Assembly (NCBI GenBank): GCA_048594975.1
Contig: JBMDXQ010000124.1
Location: 1 to 64,000, forward strand
Length of the DNA stretch: 64,000 nucleotides
Direction: 5' to 3'
Origin: JBMDXB01 sp048594975
GTDB taxonomy: Bacteria; Acidobacteriota; Vicinamibacteria; Vicinamibacterales; 2-12-FULL-66-21
Shown here piece by piece: positions 34,298 through 41,993 of this stretch; positions within the stretch are counted from its first letter, which is position 1; every line of letters begins with the position of its first letter. The notes below the pieces were generated by a model. It made no database searches. It worked only from the letters and a program-made list of their open reading frames with translations, and was not told the origin of the DNA. Position numbers and translations under genes: made by a program.

Positions 34298-36538
34298 ATG
34301 GACCTGATCTGGCTCATTCCCGTGTTGCCCCTGGCGGGCGCCCTGCTGAACGGGCTGCTCGGCATCCGCTGGTTCGGCCGCGCCGCGGCCGGCCTGGTGG
34401 CCTGCGCGACGATGGCGGCGGCGCTCGCGCTGTCGATCTGGGCGTTCGTGAAACTGCTCGCGCTGCCGTCCGGCGCGCGCGTCCACGACGTCGTGCTCGC
34501 GACCTGGATCCCGGCGATCCCGCTGGAGACCGCGCGCGGCCTCGGGGCCTTCGAGGCGCCCTGGGCGTTCCGGCTGGATCCGCTCTCGGCGGTGATGATC
34601 CTCGTGGTCACCGGCGTGGGCTTCCTGATCCACGTGTACGCCACCGGGTACATGCACGACGAACCGCGCGGCGGCTATGCGCGCTTCTTCTCGTACCTGA
34701 ACCTGTTCTGCTTCTTCATGCTCGTGCTCGTGCTGGGCAGCAACTTCCTGGTCCTGTTCGTCGGCTGGGAAGGCGTCGGGCTCTGCTCCTACCTGCTCAT
34801 CGGCTTCTGGTACGAGAAGAAAAGCGCGGCGGATGCCGGCAAGAAGGCGTTCCTGACCAACCGCATCGGCGACTGGGGCTTCCTGCTCGGACTGTTCCTC
34901 GTCTTCTTCACCTTCGGCACGCTCGACTTCCGCGCCGTCGCCGCCGCCGCCGCCGCGATGCCGGTCGAGACGGCGGGGTTTGGCACGCTGTCGCTCATCT
35001 GCCTGCTGTTGTTCGTCGGCGCGACCGGGAAGAGCGCGCAGATCCCGCTGTACGTCTGGCTGCCGGACGCGATGGAAGGCCCGACGCCGGTCTCGGCGCT
35101 GATCCACGCCGCCACGATGGTGACCGCGGGCGTATACATGGTGGCGCGCAACGCGGTGCTGTTCGAGCACGCGCCCACCGTGATGCTCATCGTCGCCATC
35201 ATCGGGACGCTGACCGCGGTGATGGCGGCCACCATCGGGCTGGTGCAGAACGACATCAAGCGCGTGCTCGCCTACTCGACGGTCTCGCAGCTCGGCTACA
35301 TGTTCCTGGCCACCGGCGTGGGAGCGTTTGCCGCCGGCATCTTCCACCTGACGACGCACGCGTTTTTCAAGGCGCTGCTCTTCCTCGGCAGCGGCTCGGT
35401 GATCCATGCGATGGCCGGCGAGCAGGACATGCAGCGGATGGGCGGGCTGAAGAAGTACATGCCCCAGACCTTCGTGACCATGATGGTCGGCACCCTCGCG
35501 ATCGCCGGCATTCCGCCGCTCGCGGGCTTCTTCAGCAAGGACGAGATTCTCTACCGGACCTTCGTCAGCAACCGCGTGCTCTGGGCGCTGGCCGTCCTGA
35601 CCGCGCTGATGACCGCCTTCTACATGTTCCGGCTGATCTCGCTGACCTTCTTCGGCGATTACCGCGGCCCCGCCTGGTCGCGCGCCGCCTCGCCGGCGGC
35701 GGCGGCGGAAGCGGCGGTCCACGGCGCCGTCCATCCCCGCGACGCGCACGCGCACGGGCACGCGCATCGGGACGACCACGACGTGACGCACGGCGCAGCC
35801 GACGTGCTGGTTCAGGTGCACGCCTGGCATGGGCCGCACGAATCGCCGCGCGTGATGACTGGTCCGCTGCTGGCGCTGGCCGTCGGGGCGATCGTTGCCG
35901 GGTTCGTCGGCGTCCCGGAGGCGCTCGGTGGCCGCAACGCCTTCGAGCACTTCCTCGAGCCGAGCTTTACCGCCCCGGCGGCGAACGCCCCGGACGCGGC
36001 CGCCGGGACCCACGCTCCCAGCGAAGCCGCTGCCGCAGGGGCGCACGCCGCCGAGGCCGGCGCCGGGGAGGGCCACGGCCTCGAGTTGTGGCTGATGGTC
36101 TTCTCGGTGCTCGTGGCGGCGGCCGGCATCGCGGTGGCCCGGCACCTGTACCTCAGCAACCCGGCCGTGCTGGCGCGGCTCACCGCCCGCTGGCCCGGCG
36201 CGTACGCGCTGCTGTTCAACAAGTACTTCGTCGACGAGTTGTACGACGCGACGGTGATCCGCGGCACGACGGCGGGCGCGCGCGGGCTGTGGGCGTTCGA
36301 TCGGGTCGTCGTCGACGGCGCGGTCGACGGTTCAGGCCTGGTGACGCGGCTCGCGTCCTGGTTCTCGCACATGGCCGACAAATACGTGGTCGACGGCGCG
36401 GTGAACCTCGCGGGCTGGAGCGCCGGGGAGGGCAGCCTGTTCCTCCGCCGCCTGCAGACCGGGCTCGTGCAGAACTACGCGCTGCTGATGGTGGCCGGCG
36501 TGTTCATCTTCCTGACCCTCTACCTGATTGCCCGGTAG
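34298..36538 (+). CDS. nuoL: NADH-quinone oxidoreductase subunit L with long His-rich insertion
   Basis: 746 residues, about 130 longer than a typical NuoL. The antiporter core is intact: LFVGWEGVGLCSYLLIGFWY, PLYVWLPDAMEGPTPVSALI and the conserved Lys region KRVLAYSTVSQLGYMFLATG. The extra length lies after the core, about residues 465-600: a His/Asp/Ala-rich loop (DAHAHGHAHRDDHDVTHGAA) and an Ala-rich linker (around ANAPDAAAGTHAPSEAAAAG). The lateral helix and last span follow. It is the distal proton-pumping subunit. The insertion could bind metal, but that is a guess. Confidence 0.95.
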   Translation: MDLIWLIPVLPLAGALLNGLLGIRWFGRAAAGLVACATMAAALALSIWAFVKLLALPSGARVHDVVLATWIPAIPLETARGLGAFEAPWAFRLDPLSAVMILVVTGVGFLIHVYATGYMHDEPRGGYARFFSYLNLFCFFMLVLVLGSNFLVLFVGWEGVGLCSYLLIGFWYEKKSAADAGKKAFLTNRIGDWGFLLGLFLVFFTFGTLDFRAVAAAAAAMPVETAGFGTLSLICLLLFVGATGKSAQIPLYVWLPDAMEGPTPVSALIHAATMVTAGVYMVARNAVLFEHAPTVMLIVAIIGTLTAVMAATIGLVQNDIKRVLAYSTVSQLGYMFLATGVGAFAAGIFHLTTHAFFKALLFLGSGSVIHAMAGEQDMQRMGGLKKYMPQTFVTMMVGTLAIAGIPPLAGFFSKDEILYRTFVSNRVLWALAVLTALMTAFYMFRLISLTFFGDYRGPAWSRAASPAAAAEAAVHGAVHPRDAHAHGHAHRDDHDVTHGAADVLVQVHAWHGPHESPRVMTGPLLALAVGAIVAGFVGVPEALGGRNAFEHFLEPSFTAPAANAPDAAAGTHAPSEAAAAGAHAAEAGAGEGHGLELWLMVFSVLVAAAGIAVARHLYLSNPAVLARLTARWPGAYALLFNKYFVDELYDATVIRGTTAGARGLWAFDRVVVDGAVDGSGLVTRLASWFSHMADKYVVDGAVNLAGWSAGEGSLFLRRLQTGLVQNYALLMVAGVFIFLTLYLIAR

Positions 36539-36544
36539 CCGATT

Positions 36545-38092
36545 ATGAGCTTCTTCAACAATCACCTGCTGTCGGTGATCCTCTTCACGCCGCTGGTCGG
36601 CGCGGCCATCCTGCTGCTCATCGACACGCGGAAGGAAGACACCCTCCGGTGGACCGCCAACGCGTTCGGCGTGCTGGGCTTCCTCGTCTCCGTGCCGCTG
36701 TGGTTCCGCTACGACCCGAAGGGCGATGCCTGGCAGTTCGTGGAGCGGGCCAGCTGGATTCCCTCGCTTCGCGCAGAGTACGTCCTCGGGGTGGACGGTT
36801 TCAGCGTGCTGTTGATTCTGCTCACGACCCTGATGGGGCTGATCGCCATCCTGTCGTCGTGGACCGCCATCACCGAGCGCGTGAAGGAGTACTACGTCTT
36901 CATGCTCGTGCTGCAGACGGGCATGCTCGGGGCGTTCGTGGCGCTCGACTTCCTGCTCTTCTTCCTCTTCTGGGAAGTGATGCTCGTGCCGATGTACTTC
37001 CTCATCGGCATCTGGGGGGGCGGTCGGCGGCTCTACTCGGCGATCAAGTTCTTCCTCTACACGCTGGTGGGCAGTGTCGTCATGCTGCTCGGCATCCTGG
37101 CGCTGTATTTCTACAACGGGCAGTCGTTCGACATCACCGCGATGCACGAGCTGTCCCTGCCCTTCGGCCTGCAGAAGTGGGTGTTCCTCGCCTTCTTCCT
37201 CGGGTTCGCCATCAAGGTGCCGATGTTCCCGTTCCACACCTGGCTGCCCGACGCGCACACCGACGCCCCGACCGCCGGCTCGGTGATCCTCGCCGCCGTC
37301 CTGCTGAAGATGGGGACCTACGGGTTCATCCGTTTCAGCCTGCCGATCCTGCCGGACGCGTCGCGCTACTTCGTGCCGCTGGTGGTCGGGCTGTCGATCG
37401 TCGGCATCGTCTACGGCGCGCTGGTGGCGCTGGCGCAGTCCGACTGGAAGCGGCTGGTCGCCTACTCGAGCGTCAGCCACATGGCCATGGTGATGCTCGG
37501 GATGTTCGCGTTCACCCCGGTCGGGGTGATGGGCAGCATCGTCCAGCAGATCAACCACGGGATCTCGACCGGGGCGTTGTTCCTCATCGTCGGCATCGTC
37601 TACGAGCGGCGGCACACGCGCGAGATTTCCGAGTACGGCGGGCTGTCCAAGGTGATGCCGGTGTTCGCCGCCGTCTTCCTGATCATGACGATGTCGTCGA
37701 TCGGTCTGCCGACGCTGAACGGCTTCATCGGCGAAGTGTTGATCCTGACCGGCGTCTACGTGGTGAACAAGCTCTGGGCGGCCGTGGCCGCGACCGGGAT
37801 CATCCTGGGCGCGGCCTACATGCTGTGGCTGTATCAGCGGACGATGTTCGGCAAGGTGGAGAACCCGGCCAACGCCTCGCTGAAGGACCTGAGCGGCCGT
37901 GAGGTCGCCACCTTCGTCCCGTTGATCCTCCTGGCGGTATGGATAGGCCTCTACCCGGCGCCGTTCCTGCGCCGGCTGGAATCCTCGGTCGAGCGGGTGG
38001 TGGCGCGGGTGAACAGTGCCTACGCCCCGAACGCCAGCGCGCCGGCGGCCACCGCTCCGCCGGCGGCGCAGCCGGTGGAGGCGGGCCGCTGA
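36545..38092 (+). CDS. nuoM: NADH-quinone oxidoreductase subunit M
   Basis: 515 residues, fourteen spans. It contains EYVLGVDGFSVLLILLTTL, LLFFLFWEVMLVPMYFLIGI with the key Glu, and PMFPFHTWLPDAHTDAPTAG and KRLVAYSSVSHMAMVMLGMF with the pumping Lys residues. The C-terminus is Ala/Pro-rich. It is the middle antiporter-like subunit of the membrane arm. The stop overlaps the nuoN ATG. Confidence 0.97.
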   Translation: MSFFNNHLLSVILFTPLVGAAILLLIDTRKEDTLRWTANAFGVLGFLVSVPLWFRYDPKGDAWQFVERASWIPSLRAEYVLGVDGFSVLLILLTTLMGLIAILSSWTAITERVKEYYVFMLVLQTGMLGAFVALDFLLFFLFWEVMLVPMYFLIGIWGGGRRLYSAIKFFLYTLVGSVVMLLGILALYFYNGQSFDITAMHELSLPFGLQKWVFLAFFLGFAIKVPMFPFHTWLPDAHTDAPTAGSVILAAVLLKMGTYGFIRFSLPILPDASRYFVPLVVGLSIVGIVYGALVALAQSDWKRLVAYSSVSHMAMVMLGMFAFTPVGVMGSIVQQINHGISTGALFLIVGIVYERRHTREISEYGGLSKVMPVFAAVFLIMTMSSIGLPTLNGFIGEVLILTGVYVVNKLWAAVAATGIILGAAYMLWLYQRTMFGKVENPANASLKDLSGREVATFVPLILLAVWIGLYPAPFLRRLESSVERVVARVNSAYAPNASAPAATAPPAAQPVEAGR

Positions 38093-39606
38093 TGCCGCCC
38101 GGATTCAGTTCCGCGGACTTCTACTACCTGCTGCCGGAGCTGCTGCTCACCGGCGGGGCGCTGCTGCTGCTCGTCGTCGACGTGCTGCTGCCGCGGACCT
38201 GGGATCGCGCGCTCGCCTGGGTCGCGGTTCTCGTCATCGCCACGAGCGGCGCCGCGTTGCTCGTCACCGGGCAGGCAACCGTCACCATCGCCCGCGGCAC
38301 ACTGGCGGTCGACGGCTTCGCGCTGTTCTTCAAGATCCTCTTCCTGCTCGCCGCCGCCATCACCGTGATGATGTCGAACCGCTATCTCGCGGTCGAGGAC
38401 GTCCGGCCGGGCGAGTACTACTTCCTTGTCCTGTGCGCCGCGCTCGGCATGATGTTCATGGCCGGCGGCATCGATCTCGTCACCATCTTCATCGGGCTGG
38501 AGACGATGGCGGTGTCGTTCTACGTGCTGGTGGGCTTCATCCGGCCGAGCCGCCGCTCCAACGAGGCGGCGATCAAGTACTTCGTGCTCGGGACGTTTTC
38601 GCTCGGCCTTCTTCTCTACGGGATGTCGCTGCTCTACGGGCTGACCGGCAGCTCGCAGCTGCGCGAGATCGCCACCGCGCTGGCCGGAGGCGAGGCCGGC
38701 CTGCTCCTGCCGCTGGCGGTGATGCTGCTGGTTGCCGGCATCGGGTTCAAGATCGCCGCCGTCCCGTTCCACATGTGGGCGCCGGACGTGTACGAAGGCG
38801 CGCCGACGCCGATTACCGCGTTTCTCTCCGTCGGGTCGAAGGCGGCGTCGTTCGCGATGCTGCTGCGCATCTTCGTCGAGGGCCTGCCGGCGTTCCGGGT
38901 CGACGGCCTCGGGACCCTCTGGGGCCAGCCGATCGGCTGGGGCGGCTTCTTCTACCTGCTGTCGATCGTCACCATGACGGTGGGCAACCTCGCCGCCCTG
39001 ACCCAGAGCAACATCAAGCGCATGCTCGCCTACTCGTCGATCGCGCATGCCGGCTACGTCCTGATCGGCATCGTCGCGGGGACGCCGCGCGGGGTGACGG
39101 CCGCGCTCATCTATCTGATGGTGTACGCCTTCATGCAGCTCGGCGCCTTCGCGATCGTGGCGACGCTGCGGCGCCGCGACATCATCGGCGACCAGCTGAA
39201 GGACCTGACCGGGCTGGTGTTCAGCCATCCCGGCGCGGCGGCGGCGATGCTGATCTTCATGCTCTCGCTGGGCGGCATTCCGCCGACCGCCGGTTTCATG
39301 GGCAAGTTCTGGGTGTTCGCCGCGGCGATCGAGGCGGGCTACGTGTGGCTGGCGGTCATCGGCGTGCTGAACAGCGCCCTGTCGCTTTATTACTACGTGC
39401 GCGTCGTGGTGGTCATGTGGATCACGACGCCGGACGAGGCGCCGGTCCCGATCACGGTGTCGCCCGCGCTGATGGCGGTCATCGCGCTGATGCTCCTCGG
39501 GACGCTGGTGTTCGGCATCTACCCGCGGACGTTGTTCGAGTTCGCGGAGCAGTCGGCGGCGTCACTGGGGGCGGTCCCGTCCGCGCTCGGCCTGCTGTCA
39601 CGCTGA
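38092..39606 (+). CDS. nuoN: NADH-quinone oxidoreductase subunit N
   Basis: 504 residues, fourteen spans. The start ATG 38092 overlaps the nuoM stop (TGATG). Motifs include FIGLETMAVSFYVLVGFI, AAVPFHMWAPDVYEGAPTPI and IKRMLAYSSIAHAGYVLIGI. It is the third antiporter-like subunit and the last gene of this nuo set. The ATP synthase genes start 154 nt later on the same strand. Confidence 0.96.
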   Translation: MPPGFSSADFYYLLPELLLTGGALLLLVVDVLLPRTWDRALAWVAVLVIATSGAALLVTGQATVTIARGTLAVDGFALFFKILFLLAAAITVMMSNRYLAVEDVRPGEYYFLVLCAALGMMFMAGGIDLVTIFIGLETMAVSFYVLVGFIRPSRRSNEAAIKYFVLGTFSLGLLLYGMSLLYGLTGSSQLREIATALAGGEAGLLLPLAVMLLVAGIGFKIAAVPFHMWAPDVYEGAPTPITAFLSVGSKAASFAMLLRIFVEGLPAFRVDGLGTLWGQPIGWGGFFYLLSIVTMTVGNLAALTQSNIKRMLAYSSIAHAGYVLIGIVAGTPRGVTAALIYLMVYAFMQLGAFAIVATLRRRDIIGDQLKDLTGLVFSHPGAAAAMLIFMLSLGGIPPTAGFMGKFWVFAAAIEAGYVWLAVIGVLNSALSLYYYVRVVVVMWITTPDEAPVPITVSPALMAVIALMLLGTLVFGIYPRTLFEFAEQSAASLGAVPSALGLLSR

Positions 39607-39760
39607 CACGCCGGCACGAACACGCGTGGCGTGGCCCAATGGCGCGACGGGCACGACCAGCGATGACGTGCTTTGCGATCGTCGCCGTCCTCGTGGCTTC
39701 GTGTGGGGGCGGAGGTCCGACGTCGCGTCATTCCAGCGTTCCTGCGGTAAGCTCTCGGAT

Positions 39761-39994
39761 ATGGAGCCCGAGGGCCCGAAGAAGGGCAGCCTCGCCGACA
39801 ACGTGCGCACGATCGGCGCGTTGAGCACGGTTGGCCTCTCCTTCGTGCTCGCGATCGTCATCGGCGTGGCCATCGGCGTGTTCCTGATGCGCCGCTTCAA
39901 CCTCGGGTACTGGGTCTTCCTCCTGTTCTTCGCCTTCGGCCTCGCCGCGGGCGTCCTCAACGTCTACCGCACGGCGGGCAAGTTCCTGAAGTAG
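39761..39994 (+). CDS. atpZ: AtpZ-like small membrane protein of the ATP synthase cluster
   Basis: 77 residues, two membrane spans (TIGALSTVGLSFVLAIVIG and YWVFLLFFAFGLAAGVLNVY). The LSTVGLSFVLAIVIGVAIG...F pattern is that of the AtpZ/AtpI family, whose members help assemble or supply Mg2+ to the Fo sector. ATG 39761 is chosen because it starts the conserved part. Its stop overlaps the GTG of the next gene by one base. Confidence 0.8.
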   Translation: MEPEGPKKGSLADNVRTIGALSTVGLSFVLAIVIGVAIGVFLMRRFNLGYWVFLLFFAFGLAAGVLNVYRTAGKFLK

Positions 39995-40389
39995 TGCCGG
40001 TCGACCCGATGCTGCGACGCGTCGAACGCACGGCAGCGCTGGCCGGCGCGGTGATGGCGGTCGCGGCGCTGCTGCTGGCGCGCGGCCGACCCGGCCCGGC
40101 CCTCGCCGTCGTCGGCGGCTGGCTGCTGATTGCGGTGGCGTACCGCTCCATCGCGTCGGGGATCGACGCGATGGTCGAGGGATTGGCCGGCGCGTCGCAT
40201 GTCGCCGGACGGCGCCGTCGCCTCGCGGCGGCGGTGGCGAACGTGACCGGCCGGTACGCTTTACTCGCTCTTTTGGCGTACGTTATGATTGCGCGTTTGC
40301 GCCTGCATCCATTGGGGCTGCTGGCGGGTGCCTCCTCGGCCGTGGTGGCGGTTTCGGTCGAAGCCGTCCGCTTCCTGGCGAAGAAATAG
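39994..40389 (+). CDS. atpI: ATP synthase subunit I-like membrane protein
   Basis: 131 residues starting at GTG 39994, overlapping the atpZ stop. Four hydrophobic segments are spaced as in the ATP synthase I family (for example RYALLALLAYVMIARLRL). Sequence similarity is low, as usual for AtpI; position between atpZ and atpB is the main support. It probably helps assemble the c-ring. Confidence 0.65.
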   Translation: MPVDPMLRRVERTAALAGAVMAVAALLLARGRPGPALAVVGGWLLIAVAYRSIASGIDAMVEGLAGASHVAGRRRRLAAAVANVTGRYALLALLAYVMIARLRLHPLGLLAGASSAVVAVSVEAVRFLAKK

Positions 40390-40408
40390 GGGTTCAACAG
40401 ATTCAGGC

Positions 40409-40500
40409 GCGCCGCCGGCGCGCCACGCCGCAGCGGAGCGGGGCACGGGGCCCCGCGAGCGACGCGATGGGGGGCCGGCGGGGCGAAGCCCCCCGGTAGA
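40409..40500. repeat. GC-rich block of short palindromes ahead of atpB
   Basis: The 117-nt gap between atpI and atpB is mostly self-complementary: GGCGCGCC twice (one with CCG between), CGGGGCCCCG, and GGGGCGAAGCCCC (about 40478-40490). It could fold into several stable hairpins. It is not 7-periodic. It may act in mRNA processing or attenuation between the small assembly genes and the abundant subunit genes. Confidence 0.5.
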
Positions 40501-40506
40501 GTTCAG

Positions 40507-41307
40507 ATGCCGCACGCGCAGTTGTGGATCGTGGACCTGGTCAACGCGATCCTCGGCCGCCCGGTTGTCGCGATCCTCGAGGCTGCCGGCTTCCATCCCG
40601 ATCATCACCATCCCATTCCCGACTACCTGGTGATGGTGCTGCTGATTGTGGCCGCCCTGACGATCCTCTCGCTGTTCGTGCGCTCGCGGCTGAGCGTGGA
40701 GCACCCGGGCCGGCTGCAGATCGCGATGGAGGACGCTGTCCTCGCGCTCGTGGGTCTGCTCGAGCAGTGGATCGGCCCGAAAGGCCGTCGGTTCCTGCCG
40801 CTCATCGGGACGTTCGCGTTCTTTATCCTGATCGGCAACTACATGGGGCTGGTGCCTGGACTGATGGCGCCGACGAGCAACATCAACGTCACGCTCGGCT
40901 GCGCACTCACGACGTGGGTCTACTACCACCTGCAGGGCGTCAAGGCGCAGGGGCTGTGGGGCTACATCAAGCACTTCGCGGTGCCGCCCGGCTCGCCGGT
41001 CTGGATGGCGCCGATCATGCTGGTCATCGAGGTCATCAGCCATCTGTCGCGCATCATGTCGCTGTCGATCCGGCTGTTCGGCAATATCTTCGGTGAAGAG
41101 CTCGTCATCCTCATCCTGTTCAGCATCATCCCGTTCCTGGTGCCGCTGCCGATGATGCTGCTCGGGCTGATCACCGGCGGGCTGCAGGCGTTCATCTTCG
41201 TGCTGTTGTCGATCATCTACCTGCAGGGTGCCGTGGCGATCGAGCACCACGAGGGCGCGCACGGGCACCATGCGCCGCACGGCCGGCACGCGCCGGCGGC
41301 GGCGTAG
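40507..41307 (+). CDS. atpB: ATP synthase Fo subunit a
   Basis: 266 residues, five to six spans. The essential Arg is in MSLSIRLFGNIFGEELVILI. MGLVPGLMAPTSNINVTLGC and the C-terminal QAFIFVLLSIIYLQGAV are also diagnostic. His-rich stretches occur at the N-terminus (FHPDHHHPIPDY) and the C-terminus (EGAHGHHAPHGRHAP), which is unusual. It forms the proton or sodium half-channels against the c-ring. Confidence 0.95.
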   Translation: MPHAQLWIVDLVNAILGRPVVAILEAAGFHPDHHHPIPDYLVMVLLIVAALTILSLFVRSRLSVEHPGRLQIAMEDAVLALVGLLEQWIGPKGRRFLPLIGTFAFFILIGNYMGLVPGLMAPTSNINVTLGCALTTWVYYHLQGVKAQGLWGYIKHFAVPPGSPVWMAPIMLVIEVISHLSRIMSLSIRLFGNIFGEELVILILFSIIPFLVPLPMMLLGLITGGLQAFIFVLLSIIYLQGAVAIEHHEGAHGHHAPHGRHAPAAA

Positions 41308-41354
41308 CCGGGTGGCTGATCCGGGGAAGCGCCGGATGACCGTCGCGGATGCTC

Positions 41355-41438
41355 GGTTGGTCGTTCCTGGTTCAGGGTTCCGCGTTCTCAGGGCAGCGTT
41401 CTGAGTTCTGCGTTCTTTAGTCTGAGGAGGCTCTGGTC
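41355..41438 (+). repeat. GTTC-word 7-nt array between atpB and atpE, containing the ribosome-binding site
   Basis: Twelve exact heptamers run up to the GTG start at 41439. Seven carry GTTC or GTTG in the same register (CGTTCCT, GGTTCAG, GGTTCCG, CGTTCTC, CGTTCTG, AGTTCTG, CGTTCTT). The eleventh unit, AGGAGGC, is the Shine-Dalgarno for atpE. CTGCGTTCTT is shared with the array at 49244-49404. Confidence 0.88.
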
Positions 41439-41792
41439 GTGAGCAAACGTCTCGTTCTGACACTGGCGCTCGTCGTCGCGGCGGGCGTGCTGGCCACGGT
41501 GTTCGCGCAGACCGAAGCGCAGTCCGCCGCGCAGGGGGCGCGCACGTTCCCGGCCGACATGGTGCGCTGGTCGATCATCACCGCCGGTTTCGCGCTCGCC
41601 TTCGCGGCAGGCTTCGGCGCGCTCGGGCAGGGCCGCGCCATCAGCGCCGCAGCCGAGGCGATCGCCCGCAACCCGGGCGCCGCCGGCGACATCCGCGGCG
41701 CGCTGATCCTGGGCCTCGTCCTCATCGAGTCCCTCGTCATCTACGTGCTGCTGATCGCCCTGATCCTGTTCTTCATCCCGCCGTTCGCCTGA
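41439..41792 (+). CDS. atpE: ATP synthase Fo subunit c with exported-type N-terminus and Na+-type ligands
   Basis: 117 residues from GTG 41439, with AGGAGG upstream. An N-terminal hydrophobic segment resembling a signal peptide (VLTLALVVAAGVLATVFAQT) precedes the normal two-span hairpin. Span one carries GALGQG and the polar loop is ARNPGAAGDIRG. Span two carries LIESLVIY. Relative to the sodium-binding c-subunit of Ilyobacter, Gln32, Glu65, Ser66 and Tyr70 are matched while Thr67 is Leu. This suggests Na+ coupling but does not prove it. The gene has a 7-nt array on each side. Confidence 0.93.
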   Translation: MSKRLVLTLALVVAAGVLATVFAQTEAQSAAQGARTFPADMVRWSIITAGFALAFAAGFGALGQGRAISAAAEAIARNPGAAGDIRGALILGLVLIESLVIYVLLIALILFFIPPFA

Positions 41793-41815
41793 GAGGGCTA
41801 CCGATCGTCGCTCGG

Positions 41816-41993
41816 GGATGGCGGATCAGCGGATTGACGATTGCAGATTGCGGGTCGAGGGAGTGACGATTGGCGATTGGGGAATGACGGATTGCTGATC
41901 GGCCGGTTGACGATCGAGTGAACACGCGGGTGGCGCCGGGCGCTCAGGCTCCAGCCGCCAATCGATCGTTGACCCGGCCATCCTCAATCCACC
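41816..41993 (+). repeat. GATTG/CAATC bipartite 7-nt array between atpE and an EamA gene
   Basis: The left part (to about 41920) repeats GGATTGA, CGATTGC, AGATTGC, CGATTGG (twice) and CGGATTG with period 7 and one 8-nt slip. The right part (about 41960-41993) has the complementary words CCAATCG and TCAATCC up to the ATG at 41994. GACGATTGGCGATT is identical to a stretch in the hemC/cobA-hemD array. Confidence 0.82.

Noticed and set aside
31171..36145. Long minus-strand frames opposite the nuo operon (31171-33105 and 34250-36145)
   Set aside because: They are antisense shadows of nuoD/nuoH and nuoL and show no family motif.
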